From an uncultured Eubacteriales bacterium (GTDB lineage: Bacteria > Bacillota > Clostridia > Christensenellales > Christensenellaceae): a stretch of 7,931 nucleotides of DNA. Below are positions 1-5,955 of the stretch, piece after piece. The stretch covers positions 1-7,931 of the forward strand of contig UQXU01000086.1 of the NCBI GenBank assembly GCA_900545085.1. Direction: 5' to 3'. Each line of letters begins with the position of its first letter. The stretch's first letter is position 1. The notes beneath the pieces are model-generated. The model had not been told where the DNA came from, did no database searches, and worked only from the letters and a program-made list of their open reading frames with translations. The translations under genes were made by a program, and so were the position numbers.

Positions 1-972
1 GAAGAAAGCAAAAATAACGCAAGCGATAATCAGAATGTGTCTGATGAAATCGGAGAAGTTGCACTGAAAGATGTTGAGGACACGATTGCTGCTCTTGTTG
101 CAGAATACGAAAAGTTAGTTGCTGATATTGATACATACGATAAATATTTGGAAGAAACAAATACCATTGAAGCGTTTTATACCAAAGTATGCGAGGAAAC
201 TGAACTCCTTTGTATCAAGGTACGCGAGTATAGTATCAGCTATGCCGAATTTATAATGTCCTCTGACAAGTCAAATGATGATAAGTATGACGAGTTTGAT
301 GAAATTTATGACTATCTCTATGATGACGCTGGCGACGAAATCTATGATGAAATCTATGACGGCATTCTTGCAGATATGTACGACGATTTCTATGACGGAA
401 TTTTAGACGACGCATACGACAACGCACCTTATGATGAATGGTCTGACGCACGCTCTAATGAGTACGAGTGGTGGTCTGATAGCCGCTCTGCTGTTTACGA
501 TACATGGTCTGATTATCGTTCTGATGTTTATGATTTTTGGTCTGATATGAGGGGCGAGTTGTGGGACGACGATATTGAAAAAGCTGAAGAAGAAATTGAG
601 GACTTCCGGGCAGACATTGAAAAGTTAAAAGAAAAAGAGGAAAGCACATCTTTTGACGAGCCGGGAAATTATGAGTCAGAAAGTAGCGCTTCCTCTGATG
701 AATTAGTGGACGGTATGCACCCCGACTTCAAGGCTGCAATGGACAGCTACGAGGAATTTATGGACGAATATGTTGCCTTTATGAAGAAATATAGCGACAA
801 TCCGAGCGACCTTGGTTTGCTTGCAGACTACGCAAAGTTTATGAGCGAGTATGATGACTTTGTTGAGGACTTTGAAAAATGGGAAGATGCAGACTTAAAC
901 ACAGAGGAAACCAAATATTATATTGAAGTCCAAAGTCGAGTGGCGCAAAAGCTACTTGAAGTGGCTGGATAA
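1..972 (+). CDS. Acidic Tyr/Asp-rich repeat protein, 3' part (possible DUF6591-like lipoprotein)
   Basis: The frame is open from base 1 to the TAA at 970-972. The GTG at 37 is only an internal candidate start, because the reading frame continues upstream (EESKNNASDNQN). The true start, possibly with a signal peptide, lies outside the window. Counting the GTG codon as residue 1, residues 11-70 are helical and charged, and residues 84-130 are packed with Tyr-Asp pairs (DEIYD, IYDGIL, FYDGIL). Residues 132-175 form four 11-residue repeats, residues 180-203 are an E/K-rich coiled-coil-like stretch, and residues 204-223 are a Ser/Glu linker. Residues 227-311 form a compact helical domain with HPDFKAAMDSYEEF near its start and KLLEVAG at the end. 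From memory this C-terminal pattern resembles the DUF6591 family of clostridial lipoproteins, but I could not verify it. No enzymatic motif is visible. An extracellular or surface location is inferred from composition only. Confidence 0.75.
   Translation, partial: EESKNNASDNQNVSDEIGEVALKDVEDTIAALVAEYEKLVADIDTYDKYLEETNTIEAFYTKVCEETELLCIKVREYSISYAEFIMSSDKSNDDKYDEFDEIYDYLYDDAGDEIYDEIYDGILADMYDDFYDGILDDAYDNAPYDEWSDARSNEYEWWSDSRSAVYDTWSDYRSDVYDFWSDMRGELWDDDIEKAEEEIEDFRADIEKLKEKEESTSFDEPGNYESESSASSDELVDGMHPDFKAAMDSYEEFMDEYVAFMKKYSDNPSDLGLLADYAKFMSEYDDFVEDFEKWEDADLNTEETKYYIEVQSRVAQKLLEVAG
430..561 (+). repeat. Four tandem 33-bp coding repeats (11-residue units)
   Basis: Four consecutive units each encode exactly 11 residues: YDEWSDARSNE, YEWWSDSRSAV, YDTWSDYRSDV and YDFWSDMRGEL. 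The pattern is Y-[DE]-x-W-S-D-x-R-[SG]-x-x, and a fifth unit starts as WDDD. The DNA copies differ at synonymous and variable positions, so this is an old, selected protein repeat rather than a recent slippage product. An 11-residue period fits hendecad helix geometry, with one Tyr and one Trp per unit on the same face. Confidence 0.85.
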
Positions 973-1013
973 AATTCAGCTACAAGCAATCGAATATCGT
1001 AACAATTAACAAT

Positions 1014-1051
1014 GGGCGACTATTTCCAAGCCGAAGTAGCCGCCCTTTTTT
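1014..1051 (+). terminator. Intrinsic terminator between the acidic protein gene and the DUF3847-like gene
   Basis: GGGCG (1014-1018) pairs with CGCCC (1041-1045). After one A/C mismatch, CTATTTC (1020-1026) pairs with GAAGTAG (1033-1039), leaving a 6-base loop. Six T follow immediately (1046-1051). It sits 41 bases after the upstream stop codon and ends 27 bases before the next start. It could end the upstream transcript or attenuate the downstream gene. Confidence 0.85.
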
Positions 1052-1078
1052 GCGCCTACGGGCAGAAAGGAGCGACCA

Positions 1079-1453
1079 ATGCCGAAGAAAAAACCACCGA
1101 CAACCATTGAGGAATGTAACGCCGAAATGGAACTGACACAGAAGAAAATCCGGCAGTATGAGAACAGGAACAAAATGCTTGACCGCAAACTTGCCATTGA
1201 GAAGCGCAAGGAACGAAACCACCGCCTTTGTTCGCGGGGCGGCTACCTTGAAAGCCTTGTCCCAACACTCATTGATATGTCAGAGCAGGAAGCCCGTGAC
1301 TTCCTTTACACCGCAGTTTTCAGCGGCAAAACGCAGGAGTTTTTGAGAAAACGAGCCGAAGAAGCGACACCGAAGAATTACGCTTTAACACAAGGGCGCA
1401 CTTATAACACCCTTGCGGGCGTTAGTGCGCAAAGCCACGCTTGCGTGGCTTGA
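1079..1453 (+). CDS. DUF3847-like mobilisation-associated protein
   Basis: This 124-residue basic protein starts at ATG 1079 behind AAAGGAG (1066-1072). Residues 8-45 are a charged coiled-coil-like helix (EECNAEMELTQKKIRQYENR). They are followed by KERNHRLCSRGGYLESLVP (44-62) and a helical tail with MSEQEARDFLYTAVFSGKTQEFLRK (67-91). The 'RxxRLCxRxxYLES' core is the hallmark I associate with DUF3847 proteins, which in Bacillota are normally encoded just before a MobA/MobL-type relaxase on integrative or mobilisable elements. Its molecular role is not established; accessory DNA binding at oriT would be inference. Family members are usually near 95-110 residues. The last 30 or so residues here are encoded by inverted repeats and may be read-through of a nearby oriT-like tract rather than a conserved part. 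No relaxase follows, so the mobilisation module is incomplete. Confidence 0.75.
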   Translation: MPKKKPPTTIEECNAEMELTQKKIRQYENRNKMLDRKLAIEKRKERNHRLCSRGGYLESLVPTLIDMSEQEARDFLYTAVFSGKTQEFLRKRAEEATPKNYALTQGRTYNTLAGVSAQSHACVA

Positions 1454-1555
1454 CGAGGGCTTTATCTCTCCACACAGCCCTTGCCATGTTTCGAGATTAG
1501 CGGCTTACGCCACAACAGGGAAACCTACACTTTCCCTGCGTCAGCCTGCGCTGAC
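1405..1555. other. Tandem hairpin tract, candidate oriT remnant
   Basis: Five short inverted repeats lie in about 150 bases. TAAC-a-CCC pairs with GGG-c-GTTA (1405-1424, one mismatch, loop TTGC). AAGCCACG pairs with CGTGGCTT (1432-1439 and 1444-1451, loop CTTG). AGGGCT pairs with AGCCCT (1456-1461 and 1476-1481). CAGGGAAA pairs with TTTCCCTG (1516-1523 and 1531-1538). GTCAGC pairs with GCTGAC (1540-1545 and 1550-1555, loop CTGC). The first two overlap the end of the DUF3847-like gene. No convincing codon structure runs through the tract on either strand. The position between a DUF3847 gene and the place where a relaxase would be expected is what suggests a transfer origin. The exact nic site is not identifiable. 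Confidence 0.45.
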
Positions 1556-1593
1556 TACCCTTTTGTGTACTTGCGGAAAGCGAACACCTTGCG

Positions 1594-1833
1594 TTGCGCG
1601 TCGTCGCAAAGTCCGCTTGTCTCCGTTTCCGCCTTGCGGTGAAAACCCGGACGGAGACAGGCACTTCATCTGCTTCGAACAACAGCGGGAACGGAAGCTC
1701 TGATTCCAAAACTAGCCCGAAGACGGGCGATAGCGCAAATGTCTGGCCGTGGATGATTGCTTTGCTCATTAGCGGGGGTGGAATTGCGACTATAATTGTA
1801 CTTATTAGAAGAAAGAAGCGTTCCGCGAAGTAA
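1594..1833 (+). pseudogene. C-terminal sortase-anchor fragment of a surface protein
   Basis: Only the last 60 or so codons look genuine. They encode a Ser/Asn/Gly-rich linker, the sorting signal SPKTGD (bases 1714-1731), a hydrophobic segment of about 22 residues (PWMIALLISGGGIATIIVLI) and a positively charged tail RRKKRSAK before TAA. This is the standard LPxTG-type layout, with Ser in place of Leu. In intact proteins a sortase cuts between Thr and Gly and links the protein to peptidoglycan. No signal peptide or ectodomain precedes it, and the frame upstream of about 1640 is the hairpin-rich mobile DNA. The 5' part has therefore been lost and the nominal ATG at 1594 is probably accidental. 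The junction lies somewhere around 1640-1662, near an imperfect inverted repeat (1615-1626 with 1651-1662). Confidence 0.75.
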
Positions 1834-1847
1834 AAAAAGCAGCCTTG

Positions 1848-1889
1848 ATAAAAATCGGGACATGGGGGAAATATTCCTATGTCCCGATT
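1848..1889 (-). terminator. Terminator of the minus-strand macro/VWA/ADP-ribosylglycohydrolase unit
   Basis: AATCGGGACAT (1853-1863) and ATGTCCCGATT (1879-1889) form a perfect 11-bp stem. Inside the 15-base loop, GGAA and TTCC can pair as well. Read on the minus strand the stem is followed by TTTTTAT, while the plus strand has no T tract, so it acts on minus-strand transcription. It lies 68 bases after the ADP-ribosylglycohydrolase stop codon. Confidence 0.8.
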
Positions 1890-1956
1890 CTGTATATCAA
1901 TTACAGCAGTCAAAATAAAAATGTATTCAGAGATAGAGAAAGTAAAAAGGTTACAA

Positions 1957-2814
1957 TCAATCCTTGGAAACAAACTTCTTCCATCGCCGCAGGACATCCT
2001 TTAACGGTTCATCTAAATACGAATACGCCTTGTCCTTAATCCAGTCGGGAATGCCGTAAGCCGCCTCCGCTATACTGCCCGTAATTGCAGCCAGCGTGTC
2101 GCTGTCACCGCCGAGGGAGATTGCATTTCTTATAGCATCCTCAAAGTCTGTGCTCTCTAAAAAAGCAATGATAGCTTGCGGCACAGTATCTTGGCAGGTT
2201 TCGTTAAAATGGTATGTAGGCCGAATTTCGTCAATAGAACGAGACAAATCGTAGCCATACTCCCGCTCAATATGCTCTTTGATTCGCTTTTTACATTCAG
2301 CCGGATTATCGTTGATGGGCCGCTCGTAATCTCCATAGCAGCCGCCGAAGTAATAGCGGCACATGAAGATTGCATCCGCTGTTGCCATTGCGCCTTTGAC
2401 GCCTTCCGGGTGGTTGTGTGTGACCTCGGCGGACAGCTGCGCTCCGGCTCTGCCGTTGGAAGGCCACATTCCCGTTCCGGCGCAGAAACCGCAATCCATC
2501 ACCCAGGCGCAAGGCGATACGCGCATAGCCGAGCCGTTTCCGTAGCTGTTGTATGCCTCTCTGGTATCGGAGAATAACCATGAGCCGAACCGCCCTCCAT
2601 ATCCCGCATCCGGGTACATTCTTCCGTACTTTTTCATTGCATCAATAAAATCGTCTCTTTTTCCGCCGTTCATGACTGCTTCTGCAACTGCGCAGGTCAT
2701 CACAGTATCGTCTGTAAAAAAGCAGTCATCACGGAACAAGGGAAATTCCTTCGTTTTAATGTTATTCCATTCGTAGACAGATCCTACGATATCTCCAATG
2801 ATTGCTCCAATCAT
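1957..2814 (-). CDS. ADP-ribosylglycohydrolase (ARH/DraG) family protein
   Basis: This 285-residue protein matches the usual length of single-domain ARH/DraG enzymes. These are all-helical, Mg-dependent hydrolases that remove ADP-ribose from protein or other targets in the cytoplasm. Visible motifs are the N-terminal IGDIVGSVYEW (6-16), the metal-binding TDDT (34-37), the central GNGSAMRVSP (92-101), THNHPEG (132-138) and the second metal site GGDSDTLAAITG (235-246), with D237 and D239. All key acidic residues are present, so it should be active. The ATG overlaps the VWA stop codon in ATGA (2811-2814), and GAGGTGG inside the VWA gene supplies the ribosome site, so the two are translationally coupled. 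The natural substrate (Arg-, Ser- or nucleic-acid-linked ADP-ribose, or a free metabolite) cannot be told from sequence. It is the last gene before the terminator. Confidence 0.92.
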   Translation of the reverse strand: MIGAIIGDIVGSVYEWNNIKTKEFPLFRDDCFFTDDTVMTCAVAEAVMNGGKRDDFIDAMKKYGRMYPDAGYGGRFGSWLFSDTREAYNSYGNGSAMRVSPCAWVMDCGFCAGTGMWPSNGRAGAQLSAEVTHNHPEGVKGAMATADAIFMCRYYFGGCYGDYERPINDNPAECKKRIKEHIEREYGYDLSRSIDEIRPTYHFNETCQDTVPQAIIAFLESTDFEDAIRNAISLGGDSDTLAAITGSIAEAAYGIPDWIKDKAYSYLDEPLKDVLRRWKKFVSKD

Positions 2815-3464
2815 TTGCGGCCACCTCGTTTCTTCATATCTCTCCGAATTGCCTCCATAGGCTCATCGGGAACGGCTCCGGTCATGCGGTAGCAAGCCAC
2901 TGTTTTAGCCATAGCTTCAAAGTTCAGCTGTGTTCCCTTTGCATCCGGAACGTAATCCACTGCACGATCTGCATCTATGCCAAAGCGCTGTGCCGTTTGT
3001 ACCGCATCAATATTTGCTCCGAGAAATATAAACTCCCAGCCGTATTTTTTCTTCTCATGCTCAATCATACTGCGAACTTTATCGACCGAATATTTTCGGC
3101 TGGAATTCTCCTCGCCATCCGTGATGATGACAAACATAACCTTATCGGCGCGGTAGTCCTCTGATGTGTTCTTCTGAACGCTCACCAGCTTGTTAATCGT
3201 AAGACCAATTGCATCAAGGAGGGCAGTGGAGCCGCCTACAGAATATTCCGCATTTGTCATAGGGCTGACCGCCTGAATATCAATACGGTCGTGGAGCAGC
3301 GTATAGGTGTTGTCAAACAGCACTGTCGTAATCCTGCATTCGCCATCTACTGTCTTTTGCTTTTCAAGCATGGAATTAAAACCGCCGATGGTGTCGTTTT
3401 CCAAGCCGGACATGGAACCGCTCTTGTCGAGGATGAGTACGAGTTCTGTAAAATTCTTTTTCAT
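2811..3464 (-). CDS. VWA-domain (MIDAS) protein
   Basis: This 217-residue protein is essentially one von Willebrand factor A domain with no signal peptide or membrane segment, so it should be cytoplasmic. The complete MIDAS metal site is visible: DKSGS at D13, S15 and S17, T80 in GGSTALLD, and D116 in ITDGEEN. Such domains bind partner proteins through a divalent metal. Stand-alone bacterial VWA proteins often serve as scaffolds for partner enzymes. The start is supported by AGGAGGT at 3473-3479, eight bases upstream. The stop overlaps the start of the ADP-ribosylglycohydrolase gene by 4 bp, which suggests that the two products are made together and perhaps interact. The C-terminus is basic (RRDMKKRGGRK). 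The macro gene ends 81 bp upstream, with a palindrome and a -10-like element in the gap. Confidence 0.9.
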   Translation of the reverse strand: MKKNFTELVLILDKSGSMSGLENDTIGGFNSMLEKQKTVDGECRITTVLFDNTYTLLHDRIDIQAVSPMTNAEYSVGGSTALLDAIGLTINKLVSVQKNTSEDYRADKVMFVIITDGEENSSRKYSVDKVRSMIEHEKKKYGWEFIFLGANIDAVQTAQRFGIDADRAVDYVPDAKGTQLNFEAMAKTVACYRMTGAVPDEPMEAIRRDMKKRGGRK

Positions 3465-3498
3465 AGTAAAAGACCTCCTGTGTTTCTTTGATGATATA

Positions 3499-3504
3499 AG
3501 TATA
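3499..3504 (-). promoter_or_regulatory. Possible -10 element for the VWA gene
   Basis: TATACT on the minus strand lies 34 bases upstream of the VWA start, inside a short palindrome (GATATA-AG-TATATC, 3493-3506). No good -35 hexamer is found at 16-18 bp. The region where it should be overlaps the palindrome at 3523-3545. This could be a weak or activated internal promoter, or chance AT-rich sequence. Confidence 0.3.
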
Positions 3505-3522
3505 TCGAAAACAGGAGCTCCT

Positions 3523-3545
3523 TTTGTCGCTTTGAAAGCGACAAA
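3523..3545. promoter_or_regulatory. Perfect palindrome, candidate operator upstream of the VWA gene
   Basis: Two 11-base arms, TTTGTCGCTTT and AAAGCGACAAA, flank a single central G at 3534. The palindrome begins right after the macro gene stop codon. It has no T tract on either side, so it is a poor terminator. Its core, GTCGC-N7-GCGAC (3526-3542), matches in layout the repeat at 4744-4760 upstream of the macro unit. This supports a DNA-binding site read by the same regulator. Confidence 0.5.
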
Positions 3546-4550
3546 TCAGCCTAAAAGCGGTTGGTCATATTTGAACAGCACTTCATTGATTTCAAAGATG
3601 TTGTATTTTCCGCTGACTATGAAATACTCCACAATTACATCAAACTTGCTTGCATGAGAAATGGCATAACCTGCACGCTTGAGCAAATCATCCGTTTCCT
3701 CGAGGGAAAGCTCCAGCGCAATGGCAAGTGCCAAGATTGTCGGTTTTTTTGGTGTATACCCTTTAATGGAACGTATCTTGGAAAATAGCTTACGGTCAAT
3801 ATTTGCTCTTTTATAGACTTCTGCATCTGTCTTTCCCTTTATGTCAATGAGCTTTAACAGCGTATCAGAAAAAGGCTCATCCAGATTATCAATTAAGTCC
3901 TCAAGAGAATCGACATATTCTCTTGTCTCAGGTATAGCGCCAAAAACAGGTGCGTTTGCTTCGGCAATAGACTTTTTTTCTACATCGAGCAGCTTTCTGC
4001 GTCTGAAATCATGTGTATCAATATAATGCTCGTCAATGTAGCTGGCGACTTCGCCCATTAAATGTTCGCTGACCATGAACGCCGCTTTATCGAACACGGC
4101 CAAATACACGTCTATATCATTTTTTTCTAGGAACTTCGTGATAGCCGCTGTTGCAACCTGCAGCGCTTCAGCTTTCGGATAACCGTAGATGCCGCTTGAT
4201 ATAAGTGGAAAAGCGATGCTTTCGCATTTGTTTTGGACCGCCAATCTCAATGAATTTATGTAGGCGGATGACAGAAGATTGGCTGATTGCTTCTTATCGC
4301 TATGGTTATAGACCGGACCGGCGGCGTGAATTACAAACTTTGCAGGCAACTTGAAGCCCGGAGTGATAACCGCGTCTCCTGTTTTAATGGGAGCTTTCTT
4401 GTCGCAAGCCTCTTGAAGCTCCTTTGCGCCGGCAGCATGAAAAACAGCTCCGCAGACGCCGCCGCCCATTGATAGCTCTGTATTTGCAGCATTAACAATT
4501 GCGTCAACCTTCATTTTTGTTATGTCCTGCCGGACTATTGTAAACGGCAT
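3546..4550 (-). CDS. Macro domain protein with C-terminal XRE-like helix-turn-helix
   Basis: This 334-residue two-part protein starts at ATG 4550, eight bases after AGGAGG (4559-4564). Residues 1-165 form a macro domain, a fold that binds ADP-ribose and often hydrolyses ADP-ribosyl links. The motifs are DITKMKVDAIVNAAN (9-23), the loop GGGVCGAVFHAAG (29-41), TGDAVITPGF (57-66), VIHAAGP (73-79) and the second phosphate loop LISSGIYGYPK (116-126). The usual Gly before the adenine-contacting Asp is Gln (RQDI, 7-10). Residues 166-230 are a helical linker. Residues 241-298 look like a Cro/XRE helix-turn-helix, with TDAEVYKRANI then DRKLFSKIRSI as the putative recognition helix, followed by TILALAIALELSLEETDDLLKRAG. 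The last 35 residues are a conserved-looking tail. I infer an ADP-ribose sensor or hydrolase coupled to DNA binding. Direct regulation is not shown. Confidence 0.9.
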   Translation of the reverse strand: MPFTIVRQDITKMKVDAIVNAANTELSMGGGVCGAVFHAAGAKELQEACDKKAPIKTGDAVITPGFKLPAKFVIHAAGPVYNHSDKKQSANLLSSAYINSLRLAVQNKCESIAFPLISSGIYGYPKAEALQVATAAITKFLEKNDIDVYLAVFDKAAFMVSEHLMGEVASYIDEHYIDTHDFRRRKLLDVEKKSIAEANAPVFGAIPETREYVDSLEDLIDNLDEPFSDTLLKLIDIKGKTDAEVYKRANIDRKLFSKIRSIKGYTPKKPTILALAIALELSLEETDDLLKRAGYAISHASKFDVIVEYFIVSGKYNIFEINEVLFKYDQPLLG

Positions 4551-4553
4551 ATG

Positions 4554-4706
4554 CTATGCCTCCTCTTTATTTTCTTCAAATGTATCCCTCGGCCATCGCC
4601 ATTTTAACGGCTTCATCATCGGAATGGCTGATGTAAGCCTTTTCAGCAAGGGATTTTTTTGACATTTAGCTATTCTGCGTTCTTTTACTTCATATATATT
4701 GCTCAT
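4554..4706 (-). CDS. Small ORF (50 aa) leading the macro gene, possibly frameshifted
   Basis: ATG 4706, behind a modest GAGG (9-base spacing), opens a frame that ends with TAG at 4554-4556, 3 bases before the macro start. The product begins MSNIYEVKERRIAKCQKN and continues with a Lys/Trp/Pro-rich, less protein-like tail. In the -1 frame, from an A7 run (T7 at 4654-4660 on the plus strand) to a TGA at 4576-4578, the sequence reads SLAEKAYISHSDDEAVKMAMAEGYI, which looks like real coding sequence. A shift at the A run would give a 43-residue fusion. It could be a broken gene, a homopolymer sequencing error, or programmed slippage on the in-phase heptamer A-AAA-AAT. I do not recognise the family. 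The location makes it the first gene of the minus-strand unit. Confidence 0.45.
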   Translation of the reverse strand: MSNIYEVKERRIAKCQKNPLLKRLTSAIPMMKPLKWRWPRDTFEENKEEA

Positions 4707-4729
4707 GTGTGCGCGCCTCTTTGTCAATT

Positions 4730-4759
4730 ATTATAGCATTGGCGTTGCAAAAAAAGCAA
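4730..4759 (-). promoter_or_regulatory. Promoter of the minus-strand macro unit
   Basis: On the minus strand a perfect TATAAT (4730-4735) is preceded by an extended -10 TG (TGCTATAAT). A TTG-containing hexamer, TTGCTT (4754-4759), lies 18 bp further upstream. The expected transcription start is near 4723, giving a leader of about 17 bases before the small ORF. The -35 hexamer matches the consensus only in TTG, so recognition would lean on the extended -10. It overlaps the palindrome at 4742-4762. Confidence 0.65.
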
Positions 4760-4762
4760 CGC
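4742..4762. promoter_or_regulatory. Inverted repeat over the promoter, candidate operator
   Basis: GCGTTGC (4742-4748) and GCAACGC (4756-4762) flank seven A. After a one-base bulge, CATT and AATG extend the pairing. The repeat covers the predicted -35 region and spacer of the macro promoter, a position where a bound protein would block RNA polymerase. Its core, GTTGC-N7-GCAAC (4744-4760), has the same half-sites (GTYGC) and the same 7-base spacer as the palindrome at 3526-3542. There is no T tract next to the stem, so a terminator is unlikely. Confidence 0.5.
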
Positions 4763-5058
4763 AATGGCAGAAATAAGGTGATAAGAGGATGGGGCGCATT
4801 GTTGCATACGATAATGGGTTTGATTACAACGCCGTCGTCAGTAAAAATATTGTTTTAAAGCTGCTGAAATTTCTATGTTGTAAGAGGCGGTATTTTTCTA
4901 TCAAATTACGGGTCAATTCTAAGTTCCTAAAGATATCATTTATCTTTATATGTAAGCATGAAAAGAGCCTTAAGACGGTGGCCATATTTCAAGAAGTTGC
5001 GAGCTTCTCTTTGTTTTTTGTAGTAATCTGTTGAAAACAGAGAGCTTTTGTGGCATAA
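4763..5058 (+). other. No convincing gene; AT-rich spacer
   Basis: A frame of 81 codons opens at ATG 4789, but it has no good ribosome site. Its product (MGRIVAYDNGFDYNAVVSK at the start, then a Lys/Phe/Ile-rich run) has the composition of translated AT-rich non-coding DNA. A weak, bulged inverted repeat near 5000-5048 (AGCT-t-CTCT with AGAG-AGCT) is the only structure seen. No promoter could be supported. Confidence 0.4.
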
Positions 5059-5955
5059 TTTAAAAATGCGATAGATGCAAAAAGGTTGGGTAATATCATT
5101 AAGGCAAGTTATTCGGGTGAAAAATCTAAATCGGAACCGTTTCGTGTTGTTGATTACAACTCAATCAAGGAGATATTATCCAAAAGTGTCAAACGGTGTT
5201 AAACAGCAACCAATTAGCAACAATGTGCCAATTGCTCACAGAAGAGTTTCCTGGTTAATATATTGACCAAACAGAATTAATCCGCTTGAAACCAATCCTA
5301 AGATTTCGCTCCAAACACATATTGATTATTTTACTTTCGACCTTTAAGGCTGCATTAGATTTGTACCCTCCGATGCCATACATTCTTGAAAAAACTGTAT
5401 ACGAAATTTACTGCGGTCGAGGAGGGGGAATCGTTGAACATGTAAATCAATTCGGATTAAAAAATACCCTGCGTTATCCGAACTGTATGACAAAATTGAT
5501 GTTATTGTCAATAATATAGTTATCGCCAAGAAGTCTAATCAAATGTGAAAGCTGCTTTGCAGGCGCGATTTTATTCTTTGATGATAGGCGGAAAAGGTGA
5601 AATGCTGAATACGCCAAAATCCGTTCCAATCGTAGAATTATTATTACGCCCTGTATTGTTCATCGTACTGTTGCTATGGAGGATAGAGAGACAATTGGCA
5701 GAGCAATGAATATGAGTCCAGATTATGAAAAAAACGTAGCGAGAGCGAGGCTATATAGCTGAAGTTAAAAAGAAGGTGTATGACATTGCAAGTGGCTGCG
5801 ATGAGGTCATTAGTTATCACGCAGGACGTTCCTATTGTGAACACCGTTGCAAATAGCACAAAAAATTTCAGAATATTATTGAAGCCAATGCAGCAGCAAA
5901 CAAGGTTTTGGAAAAATGGGCTTGGACAAAGATAAAATTTAAGAGAACAATATAT
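5059..5955 (+). pseudogene. Degenerate coding region, unidentified
   Basis: Several short plus-strand stretches look like protein but are broken by stops and frame changes. At 5059-5202 a frame without a start includes RLGNIIKASYSGEKSKSEPF and VVDYNSIKEILSKSVKR. At 5480-5548 there is ELYDKIDVIVNNIVIAKKSN, and at 5545-5709 VKAALQARFYSLMIGGKGEM. At 5676-5762 there is MEDRETIGRAMNMSPDYEKN. From 5761, one frame over, EVKKKVYDIASGCDEVISYH and AGRSYCEHRC run to a TAG at 5854 and then continue with KFQNIIEANAAANKVLEKW. The last two segments fit together if a single base change in frame at about 5760 is undone. I do not recognise the family or families, and I cannot tell whether one or two genes decayed here. 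Confidence 0.5.

Noticed and set aside
430..561. 33-bp repeats as a CRISPR or DNA tandem array
   Set aside because: The repeats are contiguous, in frame, have no spacers and differ at the DNA level while keeping the protein pattern, so they are coding repeats.
1497..1997. Long minus-strand frame of 166 codons
   Set aside because: It runs antisense through the hairpin tract, the sortase-anchor fragment and a terminator. The product is Arg/Phe-rich with no domain and no ribosome site.
3523..3545. Palindrome as the terminator of the macro gene
   Set aside because: It begins right after the stop codon and has a stable stem, but no T tract follows on the minus strand. The match with the promoter-proximal repeat favours an operator.
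4789..5034. Plus-strand frame of 81 codons divergent from the macro promoter
   Set aside because: Weak ribosome site, and the composition is typical of translated AT-rich DNA (runs of Lys, Phe, Ile). It was considered as a possible partner gene, but nothing supports it.
5000..5048. Bulged inverted repeat as a terminator
   Set aside because: The pairing needs two bulges, the T tract is short and no convincing gene lies upstream.
5286..5519. Plus-strand frame of 77 codons as an intact gene
   Set aside because: No ribosome site, and neighbouring protein-like pieces are in other frames. It is better read as part of the decayed region.
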